Shown: positions 1 to 8,848, counted from the first letter of the stretch. The stretch: 38,072 nt of DNA from Thiohalocapsa sp. (GCF_022340605.1 NZ_JAJDNQ010000025.1:1-38072); one strand, 5' to 3'. Numbers and translations: made by a program. Notes: a model not told the origin generated them from the letters alone.

Positions 1-161
1 CGCGCTTCCCGGGCTACGCCCAGGTGAAGCGCGTGGCGGTCACCGAGGAGCCCTGGTCCATCGACGCCGGCCTCATGACGCCGACCATGAAGCTCCGCCG
101 CGGCAGCATCGCCACGCGCCACGAGGCCGAGCTGGCGGAGCTCTATGCCGGACACGAGTGA
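1..161 (+). CDS. C-terminal end of an AMP-forming acyl-CoA synthetase-like enzyme (partial)
   Basis: The frame is open from base 3 to the TGA at 159-161 and gives 52 residues; the start lies outside the window. The end contains GLMTPTMKLRR followed by a short charged tail. This is the typical extreme C-terminus of long-chain fatty acid-CoA ligases, where the lysine of the TPTxKLRR segment belongs to the mobile C-terminal lid that takes part in adenylation. These enzymes activate fatty acids to acyl-CoA at the membrane or in the cytoplasm. The family assignment rests on this short tail only, so the substrate cannot be stated. Confidence 0.7.
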   Translation, partial: RFPGYAQVKRVAVTEEPWSIDAGLMTPTMKLRRGSIATRHEAELAELYAGHE

Positions 162-242
162 TCAGCCGGCGCGATCACCCACGCAGGCCCTCCGAGCGAT
201 TCCGCCCCACCCCGCGGCATCGGCCGGCGGGGCCTTGCCCAG

Positions 243-278
243 CGCAGTGTCAGAGATCGCACCCATTTTGACACTGCG
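243..278. promoter_or_regulatory. 10-bp perfect inverted repeat between acyl-CoA synthetase and cytochrome genes
   Basis: CGCAGTGTCA (243-252) and TGACACTGCG (269-278) are perfect reverse complements separated by 16 bases. The element lies 82 bp after the upstream stop and about 120 bp before the cytochrome start. No T-run follows, so it could be an operator or an unusual hairpin. The function is unknown. Confidence 0.35.
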
Positions 279-400
279 TGTCCACGGTCCAGCCCTGTCA
301 ATGCGATTTCCCCTGGCCCCGCGCCCGGCGCCGGCAATAGCGTGAGCGATTGCCAAGCCGGTGGCGATCTGCGACCGGCGAGCCGTGCAGCGGAGCCGTC

Positions 401-2104
401 ATGGTATCGAAGCATTTTCTCCCCGCCGTCGTCGTCACCTCGGCGATGCTGTCCCTGTCCGCCGTCGCCGCCAACGGGCCAGGCGCTCCGGGTGGCAACG
501 GTGGCGGCGGCACCGTCCCCGTGCCGGCGCCGTTCGACACGCTGCACTTTTCCAGCGCCGAGACGTGCGCCCTGTGTCATAACGGGCTGACGGACCAGGC
601 GGGCCAGGACGTGTCGCTGGAGCGGGACTGGGGCGCGGGCATGATGGCGCATGCCTCCCGCGATCCCCTCTGGCAGGCCAAGGTCGCCAGCGAGCGCGCG
701 CGGGCGCCGCAGCTCGCCGAGGTCATCGACGCCAAGTGCTCGCGCTGCCACATGCCCATGGCCAACGTGGAGCTGACCGACAGCGGCGACCCGATCGCGA
801 TCCTCGACGGCCCGGCGGACGCGGACGGTCTGCTCGACCCACTGCATCCGCTGCACGCGGTCGCCATCGAGGGGGTGAGCTGCACCCTGTGCCACCAGAT
901 CGAGGACGACGGCAACCTGGGGCTGCTGGAGGGCTTTTCCGGTCACTACAGCATTGCCGACCACGACGTGCCGGCCGAGCGCACCATCTACGGCCCGGTG
1001 CCGAATCCACGCATCAACCCGATGCGGAACCAGGCCGGGTTCACACCGACCTATGCCCTGCACGCCAGCGACTCGGCCCTCTGCGCCGCCTGCCACAACC
1101 TGAAGACGCCGTTCGTCGATGACGATGGCAACCTGGCCAGCACCGACCCGGAGTCCGAGTTTGCCGAGCAGATGCCCTACACCGAGTGGGAGCACAGCGA
1201 CTTCGCGCCCAATGGCGCAACGCCGCGCACCTGTCAGTCCTGCCACATGCCCGAGACCGACGGCGTCAAGCTGTCGAACCGCCCGCCGTGGCTGACGCCG
1301 GTGGACGCGTTCTCTCGCCATCGCTTCGCCGGCGCCAATACGACGATGCTGGACATCCTGAACCGCAACCGCAGCGCACTCGGCGTCACCAGCACCGGCC
1401 TGGCCGGCGCCATTGCCGACGCCCGCGCCATGCTCGCCGATGCGGCCGAGCTGGCGCTGATCGATGCCGACGTCGACGACTCCGGCATCAGCGTCGTGGT
1501 GGAGGTGATCAACCACTCCGGTCACAAGCTGCCCACCAGCTTCCCGTCCCGGCGCGTCTGGCTGCACGTCAAGGTGACGGATCAGGCAGGGAAGGTCGTC
1601 TTCGAGTCCGGCAAGCTCGGCAATGACGGGCGCATCGCCGGTGCGAACGGCGACAGCGACCCGGCCAGCTACGAGCCCCATCACCAGCAGATCACCAGCG
1701 CCGATCAGGTGCAGATCTACGAGCCGGTCATGGGCGACACCGACGGCAGCGTGACCCACACCCTGCTGCGCGCCGGCAGCTACCTCAAAGACAACCGGCT
1801 GACCCCGGCCGGCCTTCACAAGGCCAGCGCACCATCCGATGCTCAGGTCATGGGTCTGGCCGCCAATGACACGGACTTCGACAACGGCGCCGATCGCGTC
1901 ACCTATCGCATACCGGTCGGCGGCGCCGAGGGCCCCTTCACGGTCGCGGTGGAGCTCAATTATCAGGTCCTGTCCTGGCCCTTCCTGCGCGACCTGTTCC
2001 AGGACGACGCGTTGCCCGAGGTGGCGCGCTTCCGTGCCCTGTACGAGGACCAGCCCATCCTGGCGGAAACCATCGATACCTTGCAGACGACCGTCTCGCG
2101 CTAG
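401..2104 (+). CDS. Secreted five-heme c-type cytochrome
   Basis: The protein is 567 aa from the ATG at 401, chosen because a signal peptide (residues 1-24, ending AVAA) follows directly and GGAG lies about 6 bases upstream; the frame is also open from an ATG at 350. Five CxxCH heme motifs are visible at about residues 56-60 (CALCH), 113-117 (CSRCH), 161-165 (CTLCH), 228-232 (CAACH) and 278-282 (CQSCH), all in the N-terminal half. The C-terminal 280 residues have no heme motif and look like a beta-rich domain. It should be a periplasmic or outer-surface electron carrier. The redox partner is unknown. The gene stands alone, with repeats downstream. It resembles the cytochrome c-554-type multiheme group in spacing, but I cannot assign an enzymatic activity. 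Confidence 0.9.
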   Translation: MVSKHFLPAVVVTSAMLSLSAVAANGPGAPGGNGGGGTVPVPAPFDTLHFSSAETCALCHNGLTDQAGQDVSLERDWGAGMMAHASRDPLWQAKVASERARAPQLAEVIDAKCSRCHMPMANVELTDSGDPIAILDGPADADGLLDPLHPLHAVAIEGVSCTLCHQIEDDGNLGLLEGFSGHYSIADHDVPAERTIYGPVPNPRINPMRNQAGFTPTYALHASDSALCAACHNLKTPFVDDDGNLASTDPESEFAEQMPYTEWEHSDFAPNGATPRTCQSCHMPETDGVKLSNRPPWLTPVDAFSRHRFAGANTTMLDILNRNRSALGVTSTGLAGAIADARAMLADAAELALIDADVDDSGISVVVEVINHSGHKLPTSFPSRRVWLHVKVTDQAGKVVFESGKLGNDGRIAGANGDSDPASYEPHHQQITSADQVQIYEPVMGDTDGSVTHTLLRAGSYLKDNRLTPAGLHKASAPSDAQVMGLAANDTDFDNGADRVTYRIPVGGAEGPFTVAVELNYQVLSWPFLRDLFQDDALPEVARFRALYEDQPILAETIDTLQTTVSR

Positions 2105-2110
2105 GGGAAC

Positions 2111-2130
2111 GCGGGCCGGAACCGGCCCGC
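2111..2130 (+). terminator. GC-rich hairpin just after the cytochrome gene
   Basis: GCGGGCCGG and CCGGCCCGC form a perfect 9-bp palindrome around a two-base centre, starting 6 bases after the cytochrome stop codon. There is no T-run, so it is a terminator candidate or an mRNA 3'-end stabiliser rather than a textbook terminator. Confidence 0.4.
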
Positions 2131-2167
2131 ACGCCTCGATCACGATTGCGGCCAGAGCCTTGCTCCC

Positions 2168-2226
2168 GTGGGAGCGGCGTCCCCGCCGCGACTGGACGCC
2201 CGTCGCGCCGAGGACGGCGCTCCCAC
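2168..2226. repeat. REP-like palindromic element (GTGGGAGCGGCGTCCCCGCC type)
   Basis: GTGGGAGCGGCGTCCCCGCC is followed after a short spacer by its imperfect reverse complement, ending in ACGGCGCTCCCAC. The same unit recurs at 3934-4040. Such extragenic palindromes are dispersed in proteobacterial genomes. Here the element is part of the noncoding stretch 2105-2540. Confidence 0.75.
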
Positions 2227-2262
2227 GCGGGAGAAACCGTGAAAATAGTCGGTGTAGCAGCT

Positions 2263-2388
2263 CTTGTGGGAGCGGCACTCTAGGTGCCGCGACCGGCGGT
2301 CAGGCAGCACACCGCGCCCTGAGCAACTGCCAGGCGATATACAACCTCCCAGCCGTCGTCGCGCCACAAAAGGCACTGGCGCTCCCAC
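2263..2388. repeat. Dispersed ~125-bp palindromic repeat, type A copy 1
   Basis: The element begins CTTGTGGGAGCGGCACTC, continues GGTGCCGCGACC, and ends CAAAAGGCACTGGCGCTCCCAC, so its ends are inverted repeats. Four further copies are at 4446-4570, 4607-4732, 33649-33776 and 33828-33955. The interior (CAGCCGTCGTCGCGCCAC) is also conserved between copies. No reading frame is conserved, so it is a noncoding dispersed element. Confidence 0.8.
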
Positions 2389-2433
2389 ACCGGCACGCCC
2401 AGAACAACCGTTATGGGAGGTCGAGTTAGGATC

Positions 2434-2520
2434 GTAGGTCGGGTTAGCGATAGCGTAACCCCGACAATCAACAACGCACCGTCGCCCATCGTCGGGTTAC
2501 GCTGCGCTAAGCCGACCTAC
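2434..2520. repeat. Dispersed palindromic repeat, type B (GTAGGTCGGGTTAGCG) copy 1
   Basis: GTAGGTCGGGTTAGCG at the left and GCTAAGCCGACCTAC at the right are inverted ends around an 87-bp element. Other copies lie at 15016-15101 and 23228-23336. The related GGGCCGACGTTAGGAGG variant lies at 10258-10453 and about 15162-15191. This copy separates the convergent cytochrome and msr genes. Confidence 0.8.
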
Positions 2521-2540
2521 ACCGAATATTTTCACAGTGG

Positions 2541-3818
2541 CTATAACGGGTCCGGCACGAAGGTCAGCACGTTGCCGTTGATGCAGTAGCGCTTGCCGGT
2601 GGGCGGCGGGCCGTCGTCGAAGACGTGGCCCAGGTGGATGCCGGAGCTGGCGCTGCGCACCTCCACGCGGTGCATGCCGTGGGAGTTGTCCTCGTGCAGG
2701 GTGATGGCGCCTGCGACGGGCTCGAAGAAGCTCGGCCAGCCGGTGCCGCTGTGAAACTTGCTGTCGCTGCGGAACAGCGGCGCACCGGTGACGGGGTCGA
2801 CGAAGGTGCCGGGGCGCTTCTCATCCAGGTTGGAACCGCTGAAGGCGGGCTCGGTGCCCTGGGCGAAGGCGATCTGCTTCTGCGCCGGCGTCAGCACCTG
2901 GAAGCCGAGCCACTTCCAGAAGCGCTCCTTGTCGCCCCGGTTGTAGCCGGTATAGCGCGACACCTCGCGGCCCTTCTCGAACAGCACGATGGTGGGTGTG
3001 GCGAACAACGCCTTGTCCAGCTTCCAGCCCTCGGGCGGCCTGGTGCTCAGAGTCTCGGTCACCGGCACCCGTGACGACCAGCCGTCCAGCACCTCCGCCC
3101 GGAACAGCTTGCAGTAGGGGCAGTCCTCGGCCTCGAAGACGATGATCTGGCGGTCGAAATCGAGGGCGTCCGCGTCCGGTCGCGGATGGGCCTCCGCGGC
3201 CTGGGCCGTGACCGTCTCGCCCGGATAGGACACGCCCGTGCCGCCGAGCCCGCAGTAGCCGTTCGGGTGCTTCTTCAGGTAGTCCTGGTGGTAGTCCTCG
3301 GCGCGGTTGTAGTTCTTGAGCGGCGCGATCTCGGTGGTGATGCGCCCGTAGCCCGCGGCGGTCAGCGCCTTCTGATAGGCGTCACGAGTGGCGAGCGCCA
3401 CCTCGCGCTGCTCCGGGGTCGTCCAGTAGATGGCGCTGCGATAGTTGCTGCCGACGTCGTTGCCCTGGCGCTCGCCCTGGGTCGGGTCGTGGTTCTGCCA
3501 GAAACCGATGAGCACCCGCTTCAGCGACACCCGGTCCGGATCGAAGGTGACCTTCACCACCTCGGCGTGGTTGCGCTCGTCGGAGCGGCCGCGCTCGATC
3601 GCCTGCTCCAAGTTCAGCACGTCGCGATAGCCCACCTGCCGCTCGTCACCCCCGGCGTAGCCGGCCTCCACGTCCAGCACGCCCGGGATCTGGGACATGC
3701 GCTTCTCGGCGCCCCAGAAACAGCCCATGCCGAGCACGATGGACTCGGTTGCGGCGGCCGCCTGCAACGGCACGGCCAACGCCAGTGCCGCCAATAGCAA
3801 TGCTCGGATTCGAATCAT
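2541..3818 (-). CDS. msrAB: Secreted methionine sulfoxide reductase fusion MsrA-thioredoxin-MsrB
   Basis: The protein is 425 aa from the ATG at 3818, chosen because a signal peptide (MIRIRALLLAALALA, ending AAAA) starts there. Residues 25-200 are MsrA, with the GCFWG catalytic motif (Cys33). Residues 220-305 form a thioredoxin-like domain with CPYC (233-236) and a cis-proline segment, ATPTIVLF. Residues 308-425 are MsrB, with the HSGTGWPSF motif and the catalytic Cys412 in RYCIN; the usual zinc CxxC pairs are missing (VDPVTGAP in place of a Cys pair). The enzyme would repair both S- and R-methionine sulfoxide in periplasmic proteins, with the middle domain supplying electrons. In the known trimodular PilB the thioredoxin-like domain comes first, so this order is different. 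Confidence 0.92.
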   Translation of the reverse strand: MIRIRALLLAALALAVPLQAAAATESIVLGMGCFWGAEKRMSQIPGVLDVEAGYAGGDERQVGYRDVLNLEQAIERGRSDERNHAEVVKVTFDPDRVSLKRVLIGFWQNHDPTQGERQGNDVGSNYRSAIYWTTPEQREVALATRDAYQKALTAAGYGRITTEIAPLKNYNRAEDYHQDYLKKHPNGYCGLGGTGVSYPGETVTAQAAEAHPRPDADALDFDRQIIVFEAEDCPYCKLFRAEVLDGWSSRVPVTETLSTRPPEGWKLDKALFATPTIVLFEKGREVSRYTGYNRGDKERFWKWLGFQVLTPAQKQIAFAQGTEPAFSGSNLDEKRPGTFVDPVTGAPLFRSDSKFHSGTGWPSFFEPVAGAITLHEDNSHGMHRVEVRSASSGIHLGHVFDDGPPPTGKRYCINGNVLTFVPDPL

Positions 3819-4152
3819 CGGTCGCGTCTCTTTCGTTCTGCGGTGGTCTCTCTTGAGACCAGTGCCGGAGCACGGATGTTTCAACGCCCTGTGATTGGCG
3901 TCCCGGCCGCGAGTTGCAAGACCCACCGCCCCATCGCGCCGAGGACGGCGCTCCCACGATAGCACTGCCCGTGTGGGAGCGGCGTCCCCGCCGCGATCAG
4001 CCGCGCCCGCACCATCAGGCCGGGGACGGCGCTCCCACGGGCAGCAACCGGCGTGCCTGCGCCCGTTGCGAGTGCCTGAAACCACTTTCCTGTTGTGGTC
4101 TTTGCGGGGTAGACTATGCGCTCACACAATACTAAGCATTGAGGAACCGGTG
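3819..4152. repeat. Noncoding spacer with REP-like elements
   Basis: This 334-bp stretch between msrAB and a small ORF holds REP-like units. A right half-element ends ACGGCGCTCCCAC at about 3957. A full unit runs from GTGTGGGAGCGGCGTCCCC (about 3971) to GGCGCTCCCAC (about 4039). No gene is convincing in it. The promoter of msrAB should lie near 3820-3900, but I see no clear boxes. Confidence 0.6.
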
Positions 4153-4353
4153 ATGTTGGCAATACGTGAGCATCGTGTCTGTACCCTTGCGCACCGGATT
4201 GGGCTCCGACTGGTGCGCGCATCGGACGACACCGAGCAGCCGCTGTATCGGTTGGTGGAGCCGCACTCGATGACACCCGTGCTGCCGGGCGACCGCGCCG
4301 GCGGCGCGGACTTGGCGGAGTTGGAGGACTGGCTGCAGTTCCCGTGGGAGTGA
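4153..4353 (+). CDS. Small protein of unknown function (66 aa)
   Basis: The ATG at 4153 follows a good Shine-Dalgarno sequence (GAGGA at 4141-4145), which favours this start. The 66-residue product is acidic towards its C-terminus (LAELEDWLQFPWE) and has one cysteine. It has no membrane segment or recognisable motif. It lies alone between repeat-rich spacers. The ribosome-binding site and ordinary amino acid composition are the only support for it being real; I do not recognise the family. Confidence 0.5.
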   Translation: MLAIREHRVCTLAHRIGLRLVRASDDTEQPLYRLVEPHSMTPVLPGDRAGGADLAELEDWLQFPWE

Positions 4354-4757
4354 GTCGGGGCAGTTGCGCGGGGGTTGGTGAACTTCGCCCCGAGACCGCA
4401 AAAGTCGTGCTCGCAACGCCGAAATCGCGCGGATCGGAGCAGCTCTCGTGGGAGCGGCACTCTCGGTGCCGCGACCGGCGGCAAGGCAGCACACCATGCC
4501 CCGAGGAGCTGCCAGGCGTCAGGCAACCTCCCAGCCATCGTCGCGCCACAAAAGGCAGTGGCGCTCCCACGCCGGTGCGCCTGGGTTAGCCGTTATCGCA
4601 GCACCTCTTGTGGGAGCGGCACTCGCGGTGCCGCGACCGGCGGCAGGGCCGCACACCATGCCCCAAGTAACCGCCGAGCGGCAGGCAAACTCCCAGCCGC
4701 CGTCGCGCCACAGAAGGCAGTGGCGCTCCCACGCCGGCGCATCCGGGGCCCACACCA
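4354..4757. repeat. Noncoding spacer with two type A repeats in tandem
   Basis: The 404-bp stretch between the small ORF and the catalase stop contains two type A elements, 4446-4570 and 4607-4732. Both start GTGGGAGCGGCACTC and end GGCAGTGGCGCTCCCAC. Before the first copy, 4392-4436 (from GAGACCG through GCTCGCAACGCC to GCGCGGATCG) matches 14971-15016 closely, so this flank is itself a dispersed sequence. No gene is visible. Confidence 0.75.
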
Positions 4758-6212
4758 TCAGCGCCTGTCGAACTCGGCGGCGATGCGGTCGCCCACCGTC
4801 TGGTCGATCTTTCTCCAGTAATCGAACGCGCGCTCCAGCACGGGCGGCGTGACCCCCTTCTTCAGGTGCCCGACCACGTTCGACACGAGGCGGTCGCGTG
4901 CGGCGTCGTCCATCACGTCGCGCACCAGGGTGCCGGCCTGGATGAAGTCGTCGTCGTCCCGGTGCGGCGTGTAGGCCGCGTGCATGAATTCGCCGCTCGC
5001 CTCCCACGTTTCCATGTACGGGTAGCGCTCCGGGTCCGCCTGCGGCCCGCCCTTGGAGTTCGGCACGTAGACCGGGTCCTGGACGTTGTCCATCCGCATC
5101 GCGCCCTCCTTGCTGTAGCTGTGCACGGGCACCTTCGGCCGGTTGACCGGGATCTGCTTGTAGTTGACGCCCATGCGCGCCCGGTGCGCGTCGGCGTATG
5201 AGAACACCCGTGCCAGCAGCATCCTGTCCGGGCTGAAGCCGATGCCGGGGACGACGTTATTGGGCTCGAAGGCGGCCTGCTCGATCTCGGTGTGGTAGTC
5301 GCTGGGATTGCGGTCCAGCGTCATCCGGCCGACCTCGATGAGCGGATAGTCCGCGTGCGGCCAGATCTTGGTGAGGTCGAAGGGGTTGAAGCGATAGTCC
5401 TGCGCCTCGTTGAAGGGCATGACCTGCATGTACAGCGTCCAGGACGGACAGTCGCCGCGCCCGATGGCCTCGTAGAGGTCGCGGGTGTGATAGTCCGCGT
5501 CCTCGCCGGCCAAGCGATCGGCCTCTTCCTGGGTGAGATTCTCGATGCCTTGGTCGGTCTTGAAGTGGTACTTGACCCAGAAGCGCTCGCCCTTGGCGTT
5601 GACCCACATGTAGGTGTGGCTGGAGTAGCCGTTCATGTGACGCCAGCTCCTGGGGATGCCGCGGTCGCCCATGAGCCAGGTGACCTGATGGGCCGTTTCC
5701 GGCGACAGGGTCCAGAAGTCCCACTGCATGTCGTGGTCGCGCAGGTTGATATCCGCGCGGCGCTTCTGCGAGCGAATGAACTGCTGGAACTTCATTGGGT
5801 CACGGACGAAGAAGATCGGGGTGTTGTTCCCGACCATGTCGTAATTGCCTTCCGTGGTGTAGAACTTGAGCGCGAAGCCGCGCGGGTCGCGCCACGTATC
5901 CGGGCTGCCGCGCTCGCCGGCGACGGTGGAAAAGCGCGCCAGCATGTCGGTCTTGGTGCCGGGCTGGAACACCGCCGCCTTGGTGTATCGGCTCACGTCC
6001 TGGGTCACCTCGAAGCGACCGAAAGCGCCGCTGCCCTTGGCGTGGGGCTGGCGCTCGGGAATCCGCTCGCGGTTGAAGTTGGCCATCTGCTCGATCAGGT
6101 AGTGATCGTGCAGCAGAATCGGGCCGTCCGGACCGACGGTGAGCGAGTACTCGTCACTGGGCACCGGGATGCCGGCATCGGTGGTCGTCGGCTTACGGCT
6201 GTTGTCGTTCAT
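4758..6212 (-). CDS. katA: Monofunctional heme catalase
   Basis: The protein is 484 aa, the length of small-subunit heme catalases. It converts hydrogen peroxide to water and oxygen in the cytoplasm. The distal histidine (about His57) is in [16 protein letters not shown], the active-site asparagine (about Asn130) in [10 protein letters not shown], and the proximal heme-ligand tyrosine (about Tyr339) in [16 protein letters not shown]. All key residues are present. No signal peptide is visible. It is monocistronic on the minus strand, with repeats downstream. The neighbouring Msr fusion and persulfide genes make a general oxidative-stress role sensible, but no OxyR site was identified. Confidence 0.96.
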   Translation of the reverse strand: MNDNSRKPTTTDAGIPVPSDEYSLTVGPDGPILLHDHYLIEQMANFNRERIPERQPHAKGSGAFGRFEVTQDVSRYTKAAVFQPGTKTDMLARFSTVAGERGSPDTWRDPRGFALKFYTTEGNYDMVGNNTPIFFVRDPMKFQQFIRSQKRRADINLRDHDMQWDFWTLSPETAHQVTWLMGDRGIPRSWRHMNGYSSHTYMWVNAKGERFWVKYHFKTDQGIENLTQEEADRLAGEDADYHTRDLYEAIGRGDCPSWTLYMQVMPFNEAQDYRFNPFDLTKIWPHADYPLIEVGRMTLDRNPSDYHTEIEQAAFEPNNVVPGIGFSPDRMLLARVFSYADAHRARMGVNYKQIPVNRPKVPVHSYSKEGAMRMDNVQDPVYVPNSKGGPQADPERYPYMETWEASGEFMHAAYTPHRDDDDFIQAGTLVRDVMDDAARDRLVSNVVGHLKKGVTPPVLERAFDYWRKIDQTVGDRIAAEFDRR

Positions 6213-6258
6213 CGAAAAACCTCCGCTCGGTTGTGCGTGTGGGTCATGCGTGTGTGCG

Positions 6259-7041
6259 TCAGGCCGCCGGCTCCAGTACCCGCACCTTGACGCCGTCGTT
6301 ACCGGCCACCGGCAGCGGCCGTGTCGGCGCGTCGCGCAGCTCTTGCACCCAAACGCTGAGGTAGAGCGTGCCGGCCTCGGTGTTCAGCCAGTCGATGCCG
6401 CTCGGGGTCAGCAGGCAGCGCAGCGGCTTCGCGTCGCCGCCGCCGCGGGTGCCGCGGTCGGCGGCGAGCAGCAGGTCCAGGTGGGCCAGCGACCAGTCGC
6501 GGTCGTCGATGAGCAGGTCCTGGATACGCAGCACCGTGCCGTCGGCTGTCTCGGTGCGCATGCCGCGCAGGGTCTCCGCCCGCACCAGTTGCGCCGCGCT
6601 GATCCGCTCCGGGTCCAGGTCCACGTCCGCGAACAAATCGGCCGCCACCTCGCCTCCCTCGGCCGGCGCCGGCGGCGCGTCCACCCCGCCCTCGGGCTGG
6701 ATGCGCGCCCGCCAGTGCTCGCGCCAGTTGGGCGGCACCACGACGCCGGCCTCGTCGAAGCCCGCGATGCCGTTACGGACCGCGAGCGGCGGCGTCGCCG
6801 CCAGGTCCGCGGCGGTGAGGTCCAGCGAGACCACCCCGCTCGCCTCGTCAACGTCGGCCACCAGCCGTGGCGTCACCAGTGCATCCCGGTCCGGCGCCCA
6901 CTGCCGGACGTCCGCGGCTAGGAAGCGCACGCGCCAGCCCTCGGTGTCGAGGATCAGGTCGGTGAGGCCCGCGACCGCGCCGTCCAGTGTCAGCAAGCGG
7001 CAGCGGAGCAAGGCATCGGCGGAGAGAAGGCTCTGGATCAT
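6259..7041 (-). CDS. PRC-barrel domain protein
   Basis: The protein is 260 aa from the ATG at 7041, which follows AGGGAG at a good distance; the frame is open further upstream but without a plausible start. Two PRC-barrel-like halves can be seen. One is around residues 1-70 ([22 protein letters not shown]) and the other around 155-215 ([22 protein letters not shown]). An acidic, Ala/Pro-rich linker joins them. PRC-barrel proteins of this two-domain type are small cytoplasmic proteins of unclear role, related to the H-subunit domain of photosynthetic reaction centres and to RimM. It is the third gene of a minus-strand group, 58 bp after the DUF3330 gene. Confidence 0.75.
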   Translation of the reverse strand: MIQSLLSADALLRCRLLTLDGAVAGLTDLILDTEGWRVRFLAADVRQWAPDRDALVTPRLVADVDEASGVVSLDLTAADLAATPPLAVRNGIAGFDEAGVVVPPNWREHWRARIQPEGGVDAPPAPAEGGEVAADLFADVDLDPERISAAQLVRAETLRGMRTETADGTVLRIQDLLIDDRDWSLAHLDLLLAADRGTRGGGDAKPLRCLLTPSGIDWLNTEAGTLYLSVWVQELRDAPTRPLPVAGNDGVKVRVLEPAA

Positions 7042-7099
7042 GGCGCGCTCCCTGACGGCGCTCAGGCCGTCATGTCGGCGACGAAGGGCCGGCCTTCGG

Positions 7100-7390
7100 C
7101 TAGCCCTTGCCGTGTTGCTCTTGCTCCTGCCCGCGTGCCGCGTCGGGGCGCTGCGCTTGCTCCCCTTCCCAGGCCTCATGACATTCTGGCGAGCAGAAGT
7201 AGAGGATGTATTCAAGCGCCTCGGCGGCCACGGCCTCGTCCGCCGGGATCTGCACCCGGCACTCGACGCACTCGACCGGCTCGGGGCGCACCTCGCGATG
7301 GTGCTCGGCGGGCGCGGTGGGGGCGCCGGGCGCTGCATGTGGGTCTTTGGGTTCCGGCGCTTGGGCGTCCGGCTGTTGTTCAGTGTTCAT
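7100..7390 (-). CDS. Small cysteine-pair protein, DUF3330-like
   Basis: The protein is 96 aa. The first 35 residues are Pro/Ala-rich and disordered-looking. The core then has CVEC near residue 41 and FCSPEC near residue 65, around EIP-like VQIPADEAVAAEALEYILYFC. This two-pair pattern with an aromatic YxLYFC segment is typical of DUF3330 and suggests a small zinc-binding fold. The tail is Gln/Glu-rich. It overlaps the end of the upstream persulfide dioxygenase gene by 11 bp, so translation is probably coupled. The role is unknown; the neighbour suggests sulfur or metal-thiol chemistry. Confidence 0.7.
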   Translation of the reverse strand: MNTEQQPDAQAPEPKDPHAAPGAPTAPAEHHREVRPEPVECVECRVQIPADEAVAAEALEYILYFCSPECHEAWEGEQAQRPDAARGQEQEQHGKG

Positions 7391-8798
7391 GGCTGTCTCG
7401 GGTCGTTTCGAAGCCCTCCGCCTGCCAGCCGGTCATGCCACCCAGTACATGGGCGACCTGATCGTGCCCGCGGGCCTTGAGCACGCTTGCGGCCACCGAG
7501 GAGCGGTAGCCGCTGCCGCAGATGACGGCAATGGGCCGCTGCGCCGAGATTCCGGCGAGCAGATCGTCCACGCGTCGGGTGAGCTCGGCACCGGTGAGAT
7601 GCATGGCGCCGGGGATGTGCCCGGCCCGCCATTCCGCCGGCTGGCGGACGTCGAGCAGGAGGAGGTCAGATTGCTCGCGCCGTTGCCGGCGCAGGTCCCG
7701 CACCGTCCACTGCGGCAGCACTGCGATGGGCTTGCCCGCGGTGCGCCAGGTGAGCATGCCGCCGGCGAGCCAGCCCCGCGGCAGCGGATGGCCGATGCGC
7801 AGGAGCTGCCAGCACACCTCCCAGAGGTCGTCCGCCCGGTCCAGCAGCAATACCAGGTCGCGCTCGGGATGCAGCACACTGCCGGCCCAGGTGGCGAAGC
7901 CGGTGCCGATGCCGACGTTGATGGCGCCGGGAATATGCGCCGCGAAGGCCTCCGGCGACCGGCAGTCCAGCACGATGGCACCTTCGCCCCGCAGCCGCTC
8001 GAAGGTGTCCAGATCCAGCGGCGGCGGGTCCGCCAGCACGCCCAGCGGTGGCGGGCCTTCGCTGTTGAGCCGACGCATGCGCGACCAATAGGGCGGCACC
8101 GCGGGCAGGTCCGTCAGGTCCATGCAGTGGTCGACGAACTCCTCCTTGGAGGTCAGATTCGCCAGCAGGCGGTTGAGCCGCCGCTCGTAGCCGATGGTGG
8201 TGGAGAGCCGGCTGCCGATGTGGCCGCCGCAGAGCGACCCCGACACATGCGTCGGATAGACCTCGACGAAGTCCGGCAGCGGCAGAATCTTGCGTTGCAG
8301 GGTGTCGCAGAACGCCTTGGCGCCTCGGCGGGTTTCCGCTTCGCCGCCGAGCAGGTCCGGGCGCGCCAGGTCGCCCACCAGCAGCGCGCCGCCCGACAGC
8401 AGCAGCGCCGGCTCCTCACCGCGGGAGCGGTCAGTCACCAGCAGGCTCACGTGCTCCGGCGTGTGCCCCGGCGTGTGCAGGAGCTCGAAGCGCACCTCGC
8501 CCATGTCGAGGCGCTCGCCGTCGTCCATGGCACGCATCGGATACCCGACCTCGGCGCGGGCCCCGGCCAGCAATTGCACGTCGGCGCGATTGGGCAGTTC
8601 GCAGATGCCGGAGAGATAGTCGTTGTGCTGATGGGTGTCGCAGGCGTAGCGGATGCGCAAGCCCTGCGCGCGCGCCTCGGCGAAGTAGGTTTCGACGTCG
8701 CGTCGGACGTCGAGCACCAGCGCGTGACCGGTGTCCTCGGACCCGACCAGATAGGATGCGTGGCCTAGGCTCTCCAGGTAGAACTGCTTGAAAATCAT
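7380..8798 (-). CDS. Persulfide dioxygenase-rhodanese fusion (CstB-like)
   Basis: The protein is 472 aa. Residues 1-240 are a metallo-beta-lactamase fold of the ETHE1/persulfide dioxygenase group. Its iron ligands are plausible at His56 and His58 (THQHNDY), His112 (HTPGHTPEH), Asp143 (GDLARPD) and His184 (PTHVSG). Residues 265-360 are a rhodanese-like domain without a catalytic cysteine. Residues 370-465 are a second rhodanese with Cys427 in the loop CGSGYRSS. This MBL, inactive rhodanese, active rhodanese order is that of CstB, which oxidises persulfides and releases thiosulfate. It should act in sulfide or polysulfide detoxification in the cytoplasm. It is the first gene of a three-gene minus-strand operon with an operator-like palindrome upstream. 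Confidence 0.88.
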   Translation of the reverse strand: MIFKQFYLESLGHASYLVGSEDTGHALVLDVRRDVETYFAEARAQGLRIRYACDTHQHNDYLSGICELPNRADVQLLAGARAEVGYPMRAMDDGERLDMGEVRFELLHTPGHTPEHVSLLVTDRSRGEEPALLLSGGALLVGDLARPDLLGGEAETRRGAKAFCDTLQRKILPLPDFVEVYPTHVSGSLCGGHIGSRLSTTIGYERRLNRLLANLTSKEEFVDHCMDLTDLPAVPPYWSRMRRLNSEGPPPLGVLADPPPLDLDTFERLRGEGAIVLDCRSPEAFAAHIPGAINVGIGTGFATWAGSVLHPERDLVLLLDRADDLWEVCWQLLRIGHPLPRGWLAGGMLTWRTAGKPIAVLPQWTVRDLRRQRREQSDLLLLDVRQPAEWRAGHIPGAMHLTGAELTRRVDDLLAGISAQRPIAVICGSGYRSSVAASVLKARGHDQVAHVLGGMTGWQAEGFETTRDSHEH

Positions 8799-8848
8799 CG
8801 TGACGTTTCGGCCTCCGTGGCTGCGGGCGGCACGCCGGCCGCACCTGA

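Noticed and set aside
143..2278. A long minus-strand open frame (711 codons) across the cytochrome gene
   Set aside because: It is antisense to a gene with five heme motifs, has His/Gln/Arg/Val-rich composition typical of high-GC antisense frames, and shows no motif.
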